NCBI RefSeq assembly: GCF_030646015.1
Contig: NZ_JAUSLT010000132.1
Span: 1-64,000 of the forward strand
Source of the DNA: Bradyrhizobium sp.
Lineage (GTDB): Bacteria; Pseudomonadota; Alphaproteobacteria; Rhizobiales; Xanthobacteraceae
Length of the DNA stretch: 64,000 nucleotides
Direction of reading: 5' to 3'
A model generated the notes under the pieces. That model searched no databases. It was not told the DNA's origin and saw nothing but the letters and a program-made list of their open reading frames with translations. Positions 20,196 to 29,112 of the stretch are shown here, one piece after another (within the stretch, counting starts at the first letter, position 1; the number at the start of each line of letters is the position of its first letter). A program made the translations under genes and the position numbers.

Positions 20196-21332
20196 GTGAA
20201 CCTCGCTCTCAAGGACATCAGCCACAACCTCGGCCGTTTTCTGCTGACGTGCCTCGGGCTCAGCCTGCTGCTCGGCATCGTCCTCGCCATGGTCGGCATC
20301 TATCGCGGCCTGGTCGTGGAATCGCTCGGCCTCGTCCGCGCCGCGGGTGCGCAGGTCTGGGTCGTGGAAGGGGGGACGCGCGGTCCCTTCGCGGAGGCTT
20401 CACGGCTGCCGGGCGACACGCGGGAGGCGATAGCGGCGCAATGGGGTGTCGCCGCGGCGGGTGGCGTCTCCTATCAGAATATCGACGCGCAGCACCGCGG
20501 CCAGACCAAGCGCCTGATGGTCGTTGGCGCGCAGATCGCGCGACCGGGCGAGGCGCCATTGGTGGTCGAAGGACGGCCGATCCTGCGCAGCCGCTACGAG
20601 GCGGTCGCGGACCGCGGCGCGGGGCTCGCAGTCGGAGAGCAGATCAGACTTGGGCGCGATATGTTCACGGTGGTCGGCTTGACCAGCGGCCTCGTGGCCT
20701 CGGGCGGCGATCCCGTCATCTTCATCACCCTGAGAGACGCCCAGAAGCTGCAATTCGACCTGGCGCCGGCGGCCGCGCGACGAGAATCCGCACGCTCCGC
20801 CGGCGCGACCGGCACCACCAACACGGTGAACGCCATTCTGGTCAGGCTGCTGCCGGGCGTGGACGCAAACCGCTTCGCGCAGGACATCGTGCGATGGAAG
20901 CACCTTGCGGCACTCACCCAGGAGGACCAGGAAGCCGTTCTTGCGCGTTCCGTCATCGATCGCGCGCGCCGCCAGATCGGTTTGTTCACGACCCTGCTGC
21001 TCACCGTGTCTACGGTGATCGTCGGCCTCATCATTTACACCATGACGATCGACAAGAAGAAGGCGATTGCGACCCTCAAGCTGATCGGGGCACCCGATCG
21101 CCGCATCGTCGGGCTGATCGTCCAGCAGGCCATTGCCATGGGAGTCATCAGCTTCGTTACCGGCGCCGCCCTGATCAGCGCGGGTCACGGCTATTTTCCG
21201 CGCCGGGTGGTTCTCGAGCCGGCGGACTCCGCGGCTCTGTTCGGGGTGGTGATTATCGCGTGCCTGCTTGCGAGCGCGCTCGGCGTTCGCACCGCGCTCA
21301 AGATCGATCCTGCTTCGGCACTCGCGGGGTAG
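20196..21332 (+). CDS. FtsX/MacB-like ABC permease (DevC type)
   Basis: A 378-residue permease: one N-terminal membrane segment (LLTCLGLSLLLGIVLAMVG), a large periplasmic domain (about 45-270), and three C-terminal segments with TIDKKKAIATLKLIGAP between them, the FtsX/MacB/DevC architecture. The GTG at 20196 starts 1 bp after the adaptor's stop codon; the ATPase gene follows 2 bp after its own stop. Expected to move a substrate across the envelope by mechanotransmission rather than through a channel. Confidence 0.87.
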   Translation: MNLALKDISHNLGRFLLTCLGLSLLLGIVLAMVGIYRGLVVESLGLVRAAGAQVWVVEGGTRGPFAEASRLPGDTREAIAAQWGVAAAGGVSYQNIDAQHRGQTKRLMVVGAQIARPGEAPLVVEGRPILRSRYEAVADRGAGLAVGEQIRLGRDMFTVVGLTSGLVASGGDPVIFITLRDAQKLQFDLAPAAARRESARSAGATGTTNTVNAILVRLLPGVDANRFAQDIVRWKHLAALTQEDQEAVLARSVIDRARRQIGLFTTLLLTVSTVIVGLIIYTMTIDKKKAIATLKLIGAPDRRIVGLIVQQAIAMGVISFVTGAALISAGHGYFPRRVVLEPADSAALFGVVIIACLLASALGVRTALKIDPASALAG

Positions 21333-21334
21333 CC

Positions 21335-22057
21335 ATGGCCGAGCAGCCCGTCGTCGAAGTCAGGGGGATCAGCAAGCATTTTGGCGAGGGGCCGACCCGC
21401 GTCGACGCGCTTCGCGGAGTTTCGCTCGATGTCTATCCGGGAACCGTGATTGGCCTGAAAGGTCCCAGCGGATCGGGCAAGAGCACGCTGCTCAACGTGA
21501 TCGGCTGCATTCTCGAGCCGACGTCCGGGAGCATGCGGCTGAACGGCGAATTGGTCTATGACGGCAAATGGCTGCGCGCCGATCTGCGCGGATTGCGGCT
21601 CGAGAAAATCGGATTCATCTTCCAGTCGCATAATCTGCTGCCGTTCCTCAATGCCTGGGAGAATATCGCGGTCACCCGCATTCTGGCCGGGGCGAGTCCG
21701 GCGCAGGCCAAAATCCGTGCGATCGAGCTTCTGACATATCTCGGTATCGAGCGCCGCAAGGACGCCATGCCTGGGGAGCTTTCAGGTGGAGAGGCGCAGC
21801 GGGTGGCGATTGCCCGCGCGCTCGCCAACGATCCGCGCATCATCCTGGCCGATGAGCCGACTGCAGCGCTCGATTCGCAGCGCGCCGGCACCGTGATGGA
21901 CATGCTGCGGAAAGTTGCCGAGGAACACCGAAGCGCCGTCATCGTCGTCACCCATGACGAGAAGATCTTCGATCGCTTCGATCACATCTATTCGTTGCGG
22001 GATGGCGCGCTCGAACCGCCGGGGGGAGCGGCAGCTGACACTTTGGTTCCGCAATAG
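21335..22057 (+). CDS. ABC transporter ATP-binding protein, MacB/LolD type
   Basis: A 240-residue ATPase with Walker A GPSGSGKST, Q-loop FQSHNLLPFLNAWEN, signature LSGGEAQR, Walker B IILADEP and His loop VTHD. The FxSHNLLPFL sequence is typical of LolD/MacB/DevA ATPases. It is the last gene of the efflux operon (19034-22057). It is convergent with the cytochrome b561 gene, 75 bp apart. Confidence 0.92.
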   Translation: MAEQPVVEVRGISKHFGEGPTRVDALRGVSLDVYPGTVIGLKGPSGSGKSTLLNVIGCILEPTSGSMRLNGELVYDGKWLRADLRGLRLEKIGFIFQSHNLLPFLNAWENIAVTRILAGASPAQAKIRAIELLTYLGIERRKDAMPGELSGGEAQRVAIARALANDPRIILADEPTAALDSQRAGTVMDMLRKVAEEHRSAVIVVTHDEKIFDRFDHIYSLRDGALEPPGGAAADTLVPQ

Positions 22058-22132
22058 CCAAGTCCGCTCACGCCCAGACAGCAGCGGGTTTTCGGCAGGG
22101 GACCAACTGGCCACGGCAAATAAGGGCCAACG

Positions 22133-22669
22133 TCATTTTCCGAACCACATGCGCCGCAGCAGCCCGTCGCGGCGACCAAATTGGTGATAGAGAGCTGCTC
22201 CGGCGTGAAGAACGACCAGAGCGATAAGGAGCCTCGCCCCGATACCGTGCGGTGCGCGCGGCAGATACTTCGAGAAGTCGGGCAGCGCAGCGCCTTGTCC
22301 ACCGAAGATGATGGGACTTGCGCCACTCAGCACCATCATGCCGATGCCGCTCGCGATCATGCCAAGCAGGACGACATAGAACAATATATGCACCGCTTGA
22401 GCGGCACGCTCTTGCCAGGGCGGGGAACCAGCGATCGGATCGGGCTTGCGATCGAAGCGCCACCACCAGACGATCCGGAGTGCCGTCAGCACCAGCACCG
22501 CAATGCCGATGGGCAGATGAAGCCGGAGAAGCGCCGCCTTGGCCACAGGATCGGCCGTGCCCGCCGCGCGAAACCCCAAGACAATCAGCACGAGAACCAG
22601 GATGGCGCTCAGCCAGTGGATCGAAACCGCCATCGAGCCGTAACGATCAATCGTGCTCTTCAGTCCCAT
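22133..22669 (-). CDS. cytochrome b561 family protein
   Basis: A 178-residue inner-membrane dihaem b561 of the bacterial CybB/YceJ type. Four membrane segments carry His in HWLSAILVLV, LHLPIGIAVLVL, HILFYVVLLG and VVLHAGAALYHQF, the expected haem ligands. These proteins move electrons between quinol and periplasmic partners or superoxide. GGAAAGAG precedes the ATG at 22669; the upstream start at 22726 lacks this. A perfect FNR/FixK box lies 86 bp upstream. Confidence 0.9.
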   Translation of the reverse strand: MGLKSTIDRYGSMAVSIHWLSAILVLVLIVLGFRAAGTADPVAKAALLRLHLPIGIAVLVLTALRIVWWWRFDRKPDPIAGSPPWQERAAQAVHILFYVVLLGMIASGIGMMVLSGASPIIFGGQGAALPDFSKYLPRAPHGIGARLLIALVVLHAGAALYHQFGRRDGLLRRMWFGK

Positions 22670-23053
22670 GACCGATCTCTTTCCTGAAAATCCGGGGTGA
22701 CGCTGTAGTACCGCGCTCGTCCGCAAAAGATGCTATCGTTGATTTTCCTGCGAATTGATTTGTATCAATCGACGGTCGCAGTCTGCCTGGAAGTGTCAAT
22801 CATCCGGGACCATGACGGCGGCAGCGAACGTGGCGGGCGAAAAGTCTGACTTGACGCGGCCACACAACAGCCTGATCGGTCGTCCGCGAAGAGGCAAAAC
22901 GCTAAAAGCGTTCCGGCTTTCGCCATCGCGATCGGGCATGTCGAGAAATGGAATCTCCATAACAATTGCATGTGATATTCTGACGCCTTGCTGGCGCCGT
23001 CTGCCGTAACTGGACTGGCTTGGTCTGGTGATTACCTGAAGGAAGAGTACTCT
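22670..23053. other. divergent promoter region of b561 and DedA genes
   Basis: 384 bp without a gene. Holds a perfect FNR/FixK box at 22755-22768, best placed to act on cytochrome b561. The DedA gene's GGAAGAG ribosome-binding site is at the right edge. Confidence 0.5.
22755..22768. promoter_or_regulatory. perfect FNR/FixK-type box
   Basis: TTGAT-TTGT-ATCAA, an exact dyad. It lies 86 bp upstream of the b561 start; a class II position would give a leader of about 50 nt. The DedA gene on the other side is about 285 bp away. Confidence 0.75.
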
Positions 23054-24067
23054 GTGGACAGCCGTCAAGGCCGAACAGGATCCGAAAGCCGGCTTTCACG
23101 GGTGGGCTGGGCTGCTGCGGCCATCGTCATCGTTTCCCTGATCGCCGCGACCTTCTTTGGCTTTCGCACTTACGGTACCTACCGGCTGCTCCAATCCGCC
23201 ACCCAGAGCGGAGTTCCCAGCACCAGCGGAATCCGTCCCTGGATGACAATTGGCTACGTGGCCGAGACCTATGGCGTAGCCGTCATCACCCTCGCCGGTC
23301 GTCTGCAACTTTCTCCGGACACGGATCCGAAGAACACGCTCAAGGAGCTCGCCGACCGCGCATCGCTTCCCCGCATCGACTATGTTCAGCGTGTTCAGCG
23401 TGCCGTGGCCGACACTGCGCCGATTCAGAAATCGTCGGCCTCTGCGGGCTGGCTGGCCACGCTCAACGACGGCATCCTGTCGCTGATCTTGACATATGGA
23501 TACGTAGCCTTCGGTGTGACCCTGTTGCTCGCCGCGTTGGGGCTTCCATTGCCAAGTGGGGTCGCCGTCACGATTGCAGGATCGCTCCTGGCGCAGGGAA
23601 AGCTTGATTGGGGGCTGACATTCACCCTTGGAATCTTCGCATCGATACTTGGCGACATCGGAGGCTACTTTGTCGGGCGAAAGTTTGGACCTTCGCTGCT
23701 GGCTAACTGGGGACCGATTCTCGGCCTCTCCCTCGCGCGACAGACGTTCCTCGCCGGCATGCTTTCCAGGTGGGGGGCGCTGACCGTCTTCCTGAGCCGG
23801 ACCCTGATCTCGACGTTGAGCACCTTCGTGAGCCTGCTTGCCGGCGCCAGCCGCTATTCTGCGGCCAGGTTTGCCGTGCTTAGCCTTGTGGGACGCAGCT
23901 TCTGGATGTTCGCCTATCTCTGGCTTGGATACACGATTGGCACCGAGGTAGAGGCGGCAGCCAGCTTCCTGAGAAATCTCAGCGGCCTGCTCTTCTCGTT
24001 ACTGATGCTCTCGGCGGCGATCGCAATATTGATCAAGGGCAACGCGAACCGGCTGGCTTCTCAATAG
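23054..24067 (+). CDS. DedA/SNARE-associated family membrane protein
   Basis: A 337-residue inner-membrane protein. One N-terminal membrane segment, then a periplasmic linker of about 100 residues (GVPSTSGIRP to SASAGW), then the DedA core with GLPLPSGVAVTIAGSLLA, LGDIGGYFVGRKFG and LSRTLISTLSTFVSLLAGASRYSAARF. DedA proteins are linked to lipid carrier recycling and proton-motive-force maintenance. The N-terminal extension before the core is longer than in typical DedA proteins (about 200-220 residues in total). GTG start 23054 chosen for GGAAGAG 7 nt upstream; 22988 is an alternative. Confidence 0.82.
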   Translation: MDSRQGRTGSESRLSRVGWAAAAIVIVSLIAATFFGFRTYGTYRLLQSATQSGVPSTSGIRPWMTIGYVAETYGVAVITLAGRLQLSPDTDPKNTLKELADRASLPRIDYVQRVQRAVADTAPIQKSSASAGWLATLNDGILSLILTYGYVAFGVTLLLAALGLPLPSGVAVTIAGSLLAQGKLDWGLTFTLGIFASILGDIGGYFVGRKFGPSLLANWGPILGLSLARQTFLAGMLSRWGALTVFLSRTLISTLSTFVSLLAGASRYSAARFAVLSLVGRSFWMFAYLWLGYTIGTEVEAAASFLRNLSGLLFSLLMLSAAIAILIKGNANRLASQ

Positions 24068-24088
24068 GTTCAGGGTCACGTCGCGGGT

Positions 24089-24622
24089 TCACTGCCGACG
24101 TTTGGCGACTTCCCGATAAAGCGCCTCGGGACTCACCCCGATTTCGTTGGCGACAAGCTTCCATTCGCCCCTCGCCGGAGAACCGCCGCTGTTCCAGGCG
24201 ATCCATGCATCGAGTCTCCCCGCGACCGTCTTCAACGAGAGAATCTCGGAGCGCAGTCTCGCGCTTTGTAGCTCCTGCGCGAGATAACCAGCCCAAACGT
24301 CGCTGAACTCTGCGTTCTTCGCGAGCAGCTTCTTGAAGCCTGCTTTCGCGTATGCCCGGGTCTCGGCCGCGCCGAATGCAACGGCGTCGCAATGATAAAT
24401 GCCGGAGTAGAGGGAGGCCTCGGCCAAAATCGATCCGGGACCCGCCCTCTGCAGGATCAAAATGGATCCATCGCTCTGATGCCGGACCAAATGGACCGAG
24501 CCAGTCAGCACGAAATACATTTCCTTCACGGTATCCCCGCGATGGAACAGAGACCGGCCACCGTCGAAGTGCCGCTGCCGGGCACGCAAACCCTCAAAAA
24601 ATGGCTCAATGGATCGCAACAT
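24089..24622 (-). CDS. Crp/Fnr-like regulator, short form
   Basis: A 177-residue cyclic-nucleotide-binding-fold regulator. The beta-roll (SLFHRGDTVKEMYFVLTGSV and AGPGSILAEASLYSG) is clear; the C-terminal DNA-binding part is short, ending GEWKLVANEIGVSPEALYREVAKRR, a helix-turn-helix without the usual wing. No N-terminal cysteines. ATG 24622 or 24634. A perfect 16-bp palindrome overlaps the start region (24620-24635), suggesting autoregulation. Divergent from the cytochrome c gene at 24771. Confidence 0.8.
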   Translation of the reverse strand: MLRSIEPFFEGLRARQRHFDGGRSLFHRGDTVKEMYFVLTGSVHLVRHQSDGSILILQRAGPGSILAEASLYSGIYHCDAVAFGAAETRAYAKAGFKKLLAKNAEFSDVWAGYLAQELQSARLRSEILSLKTVAGRLDAWIAWNSGGSPARGEWKLVANEIGVSPEALYREVAKRRQ

Positions 24623-24635
24623 GATAACTATCATG
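24620..24635. promoter_or_regulatory. palindrome overlapping start of Crp-like gene
   Basis: CATGATAACTATCATG, a 16-bp inverted repeat whose TGAT-N4-ATCA core resembles a Crp/Fnr half-site pair. It covers both candidate ATGs of the regulator and so could be an autoregulatory operator. Confidence 0.4.
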
Positions 24636-24770
24636 TCTCCAAAGCCTGTTATGTGGCAAGAGATACTTGTCGGCTTGCACTTTTGCCCACTCTAACCCTC
24701 GCCGCCATGCCGGTCCGAAGGTTGGCCAAAGCACCGCAGCCACTACGTTGCCGGACTTCCAGGAGGATAT

Positions 24771-25247
24771 ATGCGCGTTTTGGTGGCCATAATTGTTACC
24801 GCTTTGGCTGGCGGCAGCGCAACGTTCGCTGTCGCTCAGCATCAGCACAACCATGATGCGTCTGCCCCTATCGCTCCAGACTCCCGGCAATTTGTAAAAT
24901 TTCCTGCGACGTTGGTCGAGCACACCCTGGCTAACATGCGTGATCATCTTCAGGCCCTGCAGGAGATTCAATTACATCTCGGCATGGGTCATACAGACGT
25001 TGCCGCCAAGATCGCGGAAACCCGACTTGGAATGTCGTCGCTGGGGCTGCACGGCGCTGCGGATGTTTCCAAATATATGCCGCAGGGGATGCAGGACGCC
25101 GGGACGGCGATGCACCGCGCTGCAAGCCGGTTTGCAACCACCGCTCAGGACGCTGGTGTTACCGGCGATCTAAAGCCGGTGTTTGCGGGGCTTGCGGAAA
25201 TAACGGCTCAATGCGTGGGTTGTCACGCGGGCTATCGGCTGAAATAG
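24771..25247 (+). CDS. c-type cytochrome, cytochrome c'-like (class II)
   Basis: A 158-residue exported protein. Signal peptide MRVLVAIIVTALAGGSATFAV (cleavage near AQHQHNH), then a helical domain, with a single haem-binding CVGCH near the C-terminus (QCVGCHAGYRLK), the class II cytochrome c layout in which the motif lies at the end of the last helix. Cytochromes c' bind NO and contribute to NO tolerance in other bacteria. GGAGG lies 5-6 nt before the ATG. The N-terminal mature region carries a HQHNHD stretch that might bind metal. Confidence 0.8.
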   Translation: MRVLVAIIVTALAGGSATFAVAQHQHNHDASAPIAPDSRQFVKFPATLVEHTLANMRDHLQALQEIQLHLGMGHTDVAAKIAETRLGMSSLGLHGAADVSKYMPQGMQDAGTAMHRAASRFATTAQDAGVTGDLKPVFAGLAEITAQCVGCHAGYRLK

Positions 25248-25345
25248 CGACGAAAATGCTGCAATAAATCGGGTAGGAGTGGTGTGACGCCCGTTGCAGC
25301 AAGCAGGGCCAGCTTGGAAGCCGGCGTCCGGCTGCCGTGCGTGCA

Positions 25346-25359
25346 TTGATCCAGATCAA
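25346..25359 (+). promoter_or_regulatory. perfect FNR/FixK-type box
   Basis: TTGAT-CCAG-ATCAA, exact dyad. Its centre lies 66 bp upstream of the start of the 30-residue ORF at 25418. A class II arrangement puts the transcript start near 25394, with a 24-nt leader, and supports the small gene being real. Confidence 0.8.
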
Positions 25360-25417
25360 TGAAAGAACCGGACCCGTTCGGGAAAAATTGCGCCTTCTCT
25401 TGCCGAAGGATGCTGCA

Positions 25418-25510
25418 ATGCCTCTCGATTCGATTCTGGTTTCTGTCGCTGTGGTTGCCATGTTTGTGCTCTTCGCCGGCGCCTTGTGGTACGGCGACAC
25501 CCAGGCGTAA
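25418..25510 (+). CDS. very small membrane protein (30 aa) under a FixK/FNR box
   Basis: A 30-residue ORF: MPLDSILVSVAVVAMFVLFA, then GALWYGDTQA. One transmembrane helix covers residues 5-24. CGAAGGA precedes the ATG. The MxxDSILVS...VFxxFAGxL pattern is one I associate with short rhizobial membrane proteins. The perfect FNR/FixK box 59 bp upstream suggests induction at low oxygen. Function unknown; a small accessory subunit of a membrane oxidase or dehydrogenase is one idea. Confidence 0.65.
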   Translation: MPLDSILVSVAVVAMFVLFAGALWYGDTQA

Positions 25511-25522
25511 CCGCGCCTCTCA

Positions 25523-27565
25523 TTATCCCGAAAGGTCGGGCAAGCTGGTTCGGCGCAGTCTGGCACGGCGGCGCCAGCGGGAGGCCGCAACTGCCAGAAG
25601 CCCAATCGTGAGCGCGAACAGGATCGCCTTGGCCCAAAAACGTCCGCCGGGCCGGTCGATGGTGCGTGACCACAGCGAAGGCGCCTCGCCCGGCCGCGCC
25701 AGCCGGAACGCCACCAGGCTATCGCCGATGGTGGTGCCGGATTCGGAATGGCCGCCGGCGCCGATCGCGACATATTGCTCGCCCTTCCAGAGATAGGTCA
25801 TGGGATTGGCGACGCCGGGGACCGGCAGCCTGCCCTGCCAGAGTTCTGCGCCGGACTTGGCATCGAAGGCGCGCAGATAGGCGTCCATCGCCCCGGTGAA
25901 GACCAGGCTGCCCGCGGTAACCGCGACGCCGTTGACCAGCGGCGTGCCGAAGTTGAAAGCCATCCCGAGCGGCGCGCGGTCTTCCGCCGTGCCGACCGAC
26001 GACTGCCAGAGAATCTTCCCCGCCTTCAGATCGACCGCCATCGTGACGCCCCAGGGCGGCTTGTTGCACGGCAGGCCCAATGGCGACGCCGCCAGCGCGC
26101 GCGTCATCGCAAACGGCGTGCCGCGCTGCGGTCCGAAATCATGGCCCGGCGGCGCCTTGAAGCCTTCGGCATCGCTACGCGCCATCAGCTTGATGATGTG
26201 CACGGCACGGCTGGTGTTGACGTGGAGGATCTGGTTGACGGGATCGAATGCCACACCGCCCCAGTTCACGCCGCCGCCGGTCATCGGAAAAACCACCGTC
26301 CCCTGAGTCGAGGGCGGCGTGTAAAGACCCTCGTTGCGCGCGGCCGCGAGCTGCTCGCGGCACAACGCGCGATCCCTGAACGGAATGAGGCCGAACATAT
26401 CGTCCGCTGCAATCCGATGCGGCACCAGCGCCGGCACGTGGGTGGGAAACGGCTGCGTCGGCGACAACTGCTCGCCCTCGGCGCCGCCTTGCGGCACGGC
26501 GCGCTCCTCCACCGGCCAGACCGGCTTGCCGGTGTCGCGGTCCAGCACGAAGACAAGACCCTGCTTGGTCGCCTGGATCACGACGTCGCGCATGCCCTGC
26601 CCGGTGTCGATCCGCGCCAGCGTCGGCTGCGCCGGCAGGTCGTAATCCCAGACGTCGTGATGCACGGTTTGAAACGACCACACCAGTTCGCCGGTCTCGG
26701 CGCGCAGCGCGACCACCGAATTGGCGTGCTCGTTGTTGCCGGGCCGCTTGCCGCCCCAGAAATCCGGGCTCGGCGACGACGTCGGCAGGAACACCAGCCC
26801 GCGATCCTCGTCCGCCGACATCGGCGCCCAGACATTGGCGTGGCCAGCGATGATGCCGCTATGGACCAGCGGATCGAAACCCCAGCGCGGCCGCCCGGTC
26901 CTGGCGTCGAAGGCGCGCACGGTGCCGGGTGGCGCCTCGGCGCGGCGATTGTCTGATATCGCGGAGCCGACGATGACGACACCGCGGCTCACCACCGGCG
27001 CGGACGTGATCTGGAATTCGCCCGGCCAGTCCAACTGGCCGGTCTCGAGCTTGATGGCCCCGCCGGCGCCGAAATCGGTGCAGGGAATGCCGGTGCGGGC
27101 ATCGAGCGCAATGACGCGGGCATCGTTGGCGCCCATGAATATCCGCGCGCGGCAGGCCGCATTCGCCTCAACGTGGTCGTCGACCCACCAGGCAACGCCG
27201 CGGCAATTGTAGCGGTTGGCCGGCCGTTGCTCGGTGCTGATCCCGGGGTCATAGCGCCATTTTGGCGCGCCGCTGCCGGGGTCGAGCGCGATCACCTCGT
27301 TGAATGGCGAACAGAAGATCAGGCTGTCCTCGACCAACAGTGGCGTCGACTGAAATTTCGTCCGCGCCATCACCGCCGGCGCGCGGCGCTCGAGATCCCC
27401 GGTGCGAAATTCCCACGCCCGCACCAGATTGCCGACATTGGCCGGCGTGATCTGGGCGAGTGGCGAGAACCGCATGCCGCCGCGATCGCCGCCCCAATGC
27501 TCCCAGGCCAGCGCCGGCGCAGCGGCTAGCACGAGGAAGACAATCAGCATCGGAAATCGTCGCAT
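25523..27565 (-). CDS. PQQ-dependent dehydrogenase (quinoprotein) with C-terminal membrane anchor
   Basis: A 680-residue quinoprotein. Signal peptide MRRFPMLIVFLVLAAAPALA, then an eight-bladed beta-propeller with repeated ALDxxTG/W-type docking motifs (EVIALDPGSGAPKWRYD, VRAFDARTGRPRWGFD, VVALRAETGELVWSFQ). This is the layout of soluble parts of membrane glucose/quinate dehydrogenases. In those, the membrane helices are N-terminal; here a single hydrophobic helix (about 646-663, AILFALTIGLLAVAAS) and a basic tail are C-terminal. Would oxidise a sugar or alcohol in the periplasm and feed ubiquinone. Substrate unknown. Confidence 0.88.
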   Translation of the reverse strand: MRRFPMLIVFLVLAAAPALAWEHWGGDRGGMRFSPLAQITPANVGNLVRAWEFRTGDLERRAPAVMARTKFQSTPLLVEDSLIFCSPFNEVIALDPGSGAPKWRYDPGISTEQRPANRYNCRGVAWWVDDHVEANAACRARIFMGANDARVIALDARTGIPCTDFGAGGAIKLETGQLDWPGEFQITSAPVVSRGVVIVGSAISDNRRAEAPPGTVRAFDARTGRPRWGFDPLVHSGIIAGHANVWAPMSADEDRGLVFLPTSSPSPDFWGGKRPGNNEHANSVVALRAETGELVWSFQTVHHDVWDYDLPAQPTLARIDTGQGMRDVVIQATKQGLVFVLDRDTGKPVWPVEERAVPQGGAEGEQLSPTQPFPTHVPALVPHRIAADDMFGLIPFRDRALCREQLAAARNEGLYTPPSTQGTVVFPMTGGGVNWGGVAFDPVNQILHVNTSRAVHIIKLMARSDAEGFKAPPGHDFGPQRGTPFAMTRALAASPLGLPCNKPPWGVTMAVDLKAGKILWQSSVGTAEDRAPLGMAFNFGTPLVNGVAVTAGSLVFTGAMDAYLRAFDAKSGAELWQGRLPVPGVANPMTYLWKGEQYVAIGAGGHSESGTTIGDSLVAFRLARPGEAPSLWSRTIDRPGGRFWAKAILFALTIGLLAVAASRWRRRARLRRTSLPDLSG

Positions 27566-27639
27566 GGCCCCTGCTGCACCGCGATCATCGCTCAGGGATC
27601 AATGGCGCCAGCGAAAATCCGTTGCAAGGGCCAGCCCCC

Positions 27640-29112
27640 TCAGTATCCGCCTCTCGACCTGCCCTGGTGGCCGCCCCTGTCGCCATAACCACCGCCGTAA
27701 CCGCCGCCGACCCCGATGCCAATGCCGATGCCGACCCGGGGTCCGGGCACCGGTTCGTAATAGCGCGGCGGCGGGCGGCGGACGACCACGACGTCATCGT
27801 CGACATAACGGCGCGGCGGCGTACGGTCGACGCGCTTCGGCGGATCGGGCTCGACGCGCTTCTTCGGCGTATCGACCTTCTTCAGCGGCACGATCGGCGT
27901 GGTGCAGGGACAGGTCGGGCCGAGCGAGGCGTTGGTCGGCTGGGGCGAACCGCCGGCCGGGCCTGACACGGCCGCGTTGGCTGCGCCGACACCTGTCGCA
28001 ACAGTGGCGACGAAGTTCGGACGATTGCGCAGCCGCTCTTCCAGCTTGCGCGCGGTCGGGGTGAGATCGCTGTCCGGGAACTGCACGCTGAAGGCGCGAT
28101 AGCCCGCCGCGGTGTTCAGGATCACGGCATCGTTCCATGCCTTCATGCGGCGGTGACGAACCAGCCAGTCGCGCGCCTGCAAGCCCAGCGGCGTCTGGGC
28201 GTAGAGGGTCGCGAAGGCGTCATAGGCCTCGTCGGTGCCGTCGGCGACAATCAATTCATTGGCGGCCTCGACCGGCTTGCCTTTCAGGTCGCGCTTCCAC
28301 TCGTCGACCGTCTTCTTGGCGGAAGCGGGTTTTGGACCGGCAACGGCCGGACCGACGAACCGGAAGTCGTCAGTCAGCGAGGAACTGTCCCAGGGCGTCT
28401 GCCGTCCCTCGGTCGCCTTGTTGACCGCAACGCGGACGCGCTTGAAGGTATCCTCGATCGAAAGTCCGGGCTCCTTGGCCACGGCGAGCAACGCCGTGGT
28501 GTAGGGGCTGTTGGCACCGCTGCCGTCCTCGGCTTCGGCGCCTGGCGATGTCGAGAACGACATGAAGGTGCCGGGAGCGCCGGTCTTGGCATCGACGATG
28601 GCGAGCCCGCGCGCGGCGGTCTTGCTGATGTCCGGGAACGGATTGTTGCGGCAGGAATCCAGCAGCAGGATGCGGGTCTTGCTCGGCACCGAGGCCAGCG
28701 TGTTCAGGATGTCGTTAAGGCGCACCGCCTGCAGCGGAATGTCGGTTTCGCGCTTCGGATCGACATCGACCGGCACCAGAAAATTCTCGCCATCGATCTG
28801 CAGGCCGTGGCCCGCATAGAACACCAGCGCGACGGTATCGGGGCCTTTCTCGGCCACCCTGGCCGCGAAGTCGCCGACCTTGGCGCGCAGTTCGTTCTGC
28901 GACAGATCGGCGGCCGTCAACACCTCGAAGCCGGACTCGGTCAGCATCTGGGACACCGCCTTGGCGTCGTTGGCCGGGTTGGGCAGCGGAACCACGGCGC
29001 GGTAGTTCGACTGGCCGATCACGAGCGCGACACGGTTTTCAGCAAGGGCTGCGTGCGAGCCCAGCAGGATTCCCGCGGCGAGAACGATATGGCGAATGAC
29101 GGGACTGATCAT
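27640..29112 (-). CDS. caspase-family (C14) protein, orthocaspase, with Gly-rich tail
   Basis: A 490-residue exported protein. Signal peptide MISPVIRHIVLAAGILLGSHAALA, then the p20-type caspase domain: ALVIGQSNY, the catalytic His in FYAGHG (about residue 102) and Cys in LLLDSCRNNP (about 154). Both catalytic residues are intact. After about residue 265 come a helical region, a proline/lysine-rich linker with DPPKRVDRTPPRR, and a glycine-rich tail (GIGIGIGVGGGYGGGYGD). Start 29112 has GGAGG 6 nt upstream. Predicted periplasmic cysteine peptidase; substrate unknown. Confidence 0.88.
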   Translation of the reverse strand: MISPVIRHIVLAAGILLGSHAALAENRVALVIGQSNYRAVVPLPNPANDAKAVSQMLTESGFEVLTAADLSQNELRAKVGDFAARVAEKGPDTVALVFYAGHGLQIDGENFLVPVDVDPKRETDIPLQAVRLNDILNTLASVPSKTRILLLDSCRNNPFPDISKTAARGLAIVDAKTGAPGTFMSFSTSPGAEAEDGSGANSPYTTALLAVAKEPGLSIEDTFKRVRVAVNKATEGRQTPWDSSSLTDDFRFVGPAVAGPKPASAKKTVDEWKRDLKGKPVEAANELIVADGTDEAYDAFATLYAQTPLGLQARDWLVRHRRMKAWNDAVILNTAAGYRAFSVQFPDSDLTPTARKLEERLRNRPNFVATVATGVGAANAAVSGPAGGSPQPTNASLGPTCPCTTPIVPLKKVDTPKKRVEPDPPKRVDRTPPRRYVDDDVVVVRRPPPRYYEPVPGPRVGIGIGIGVGGGYGGGYGDRGGHQGRSRGGY

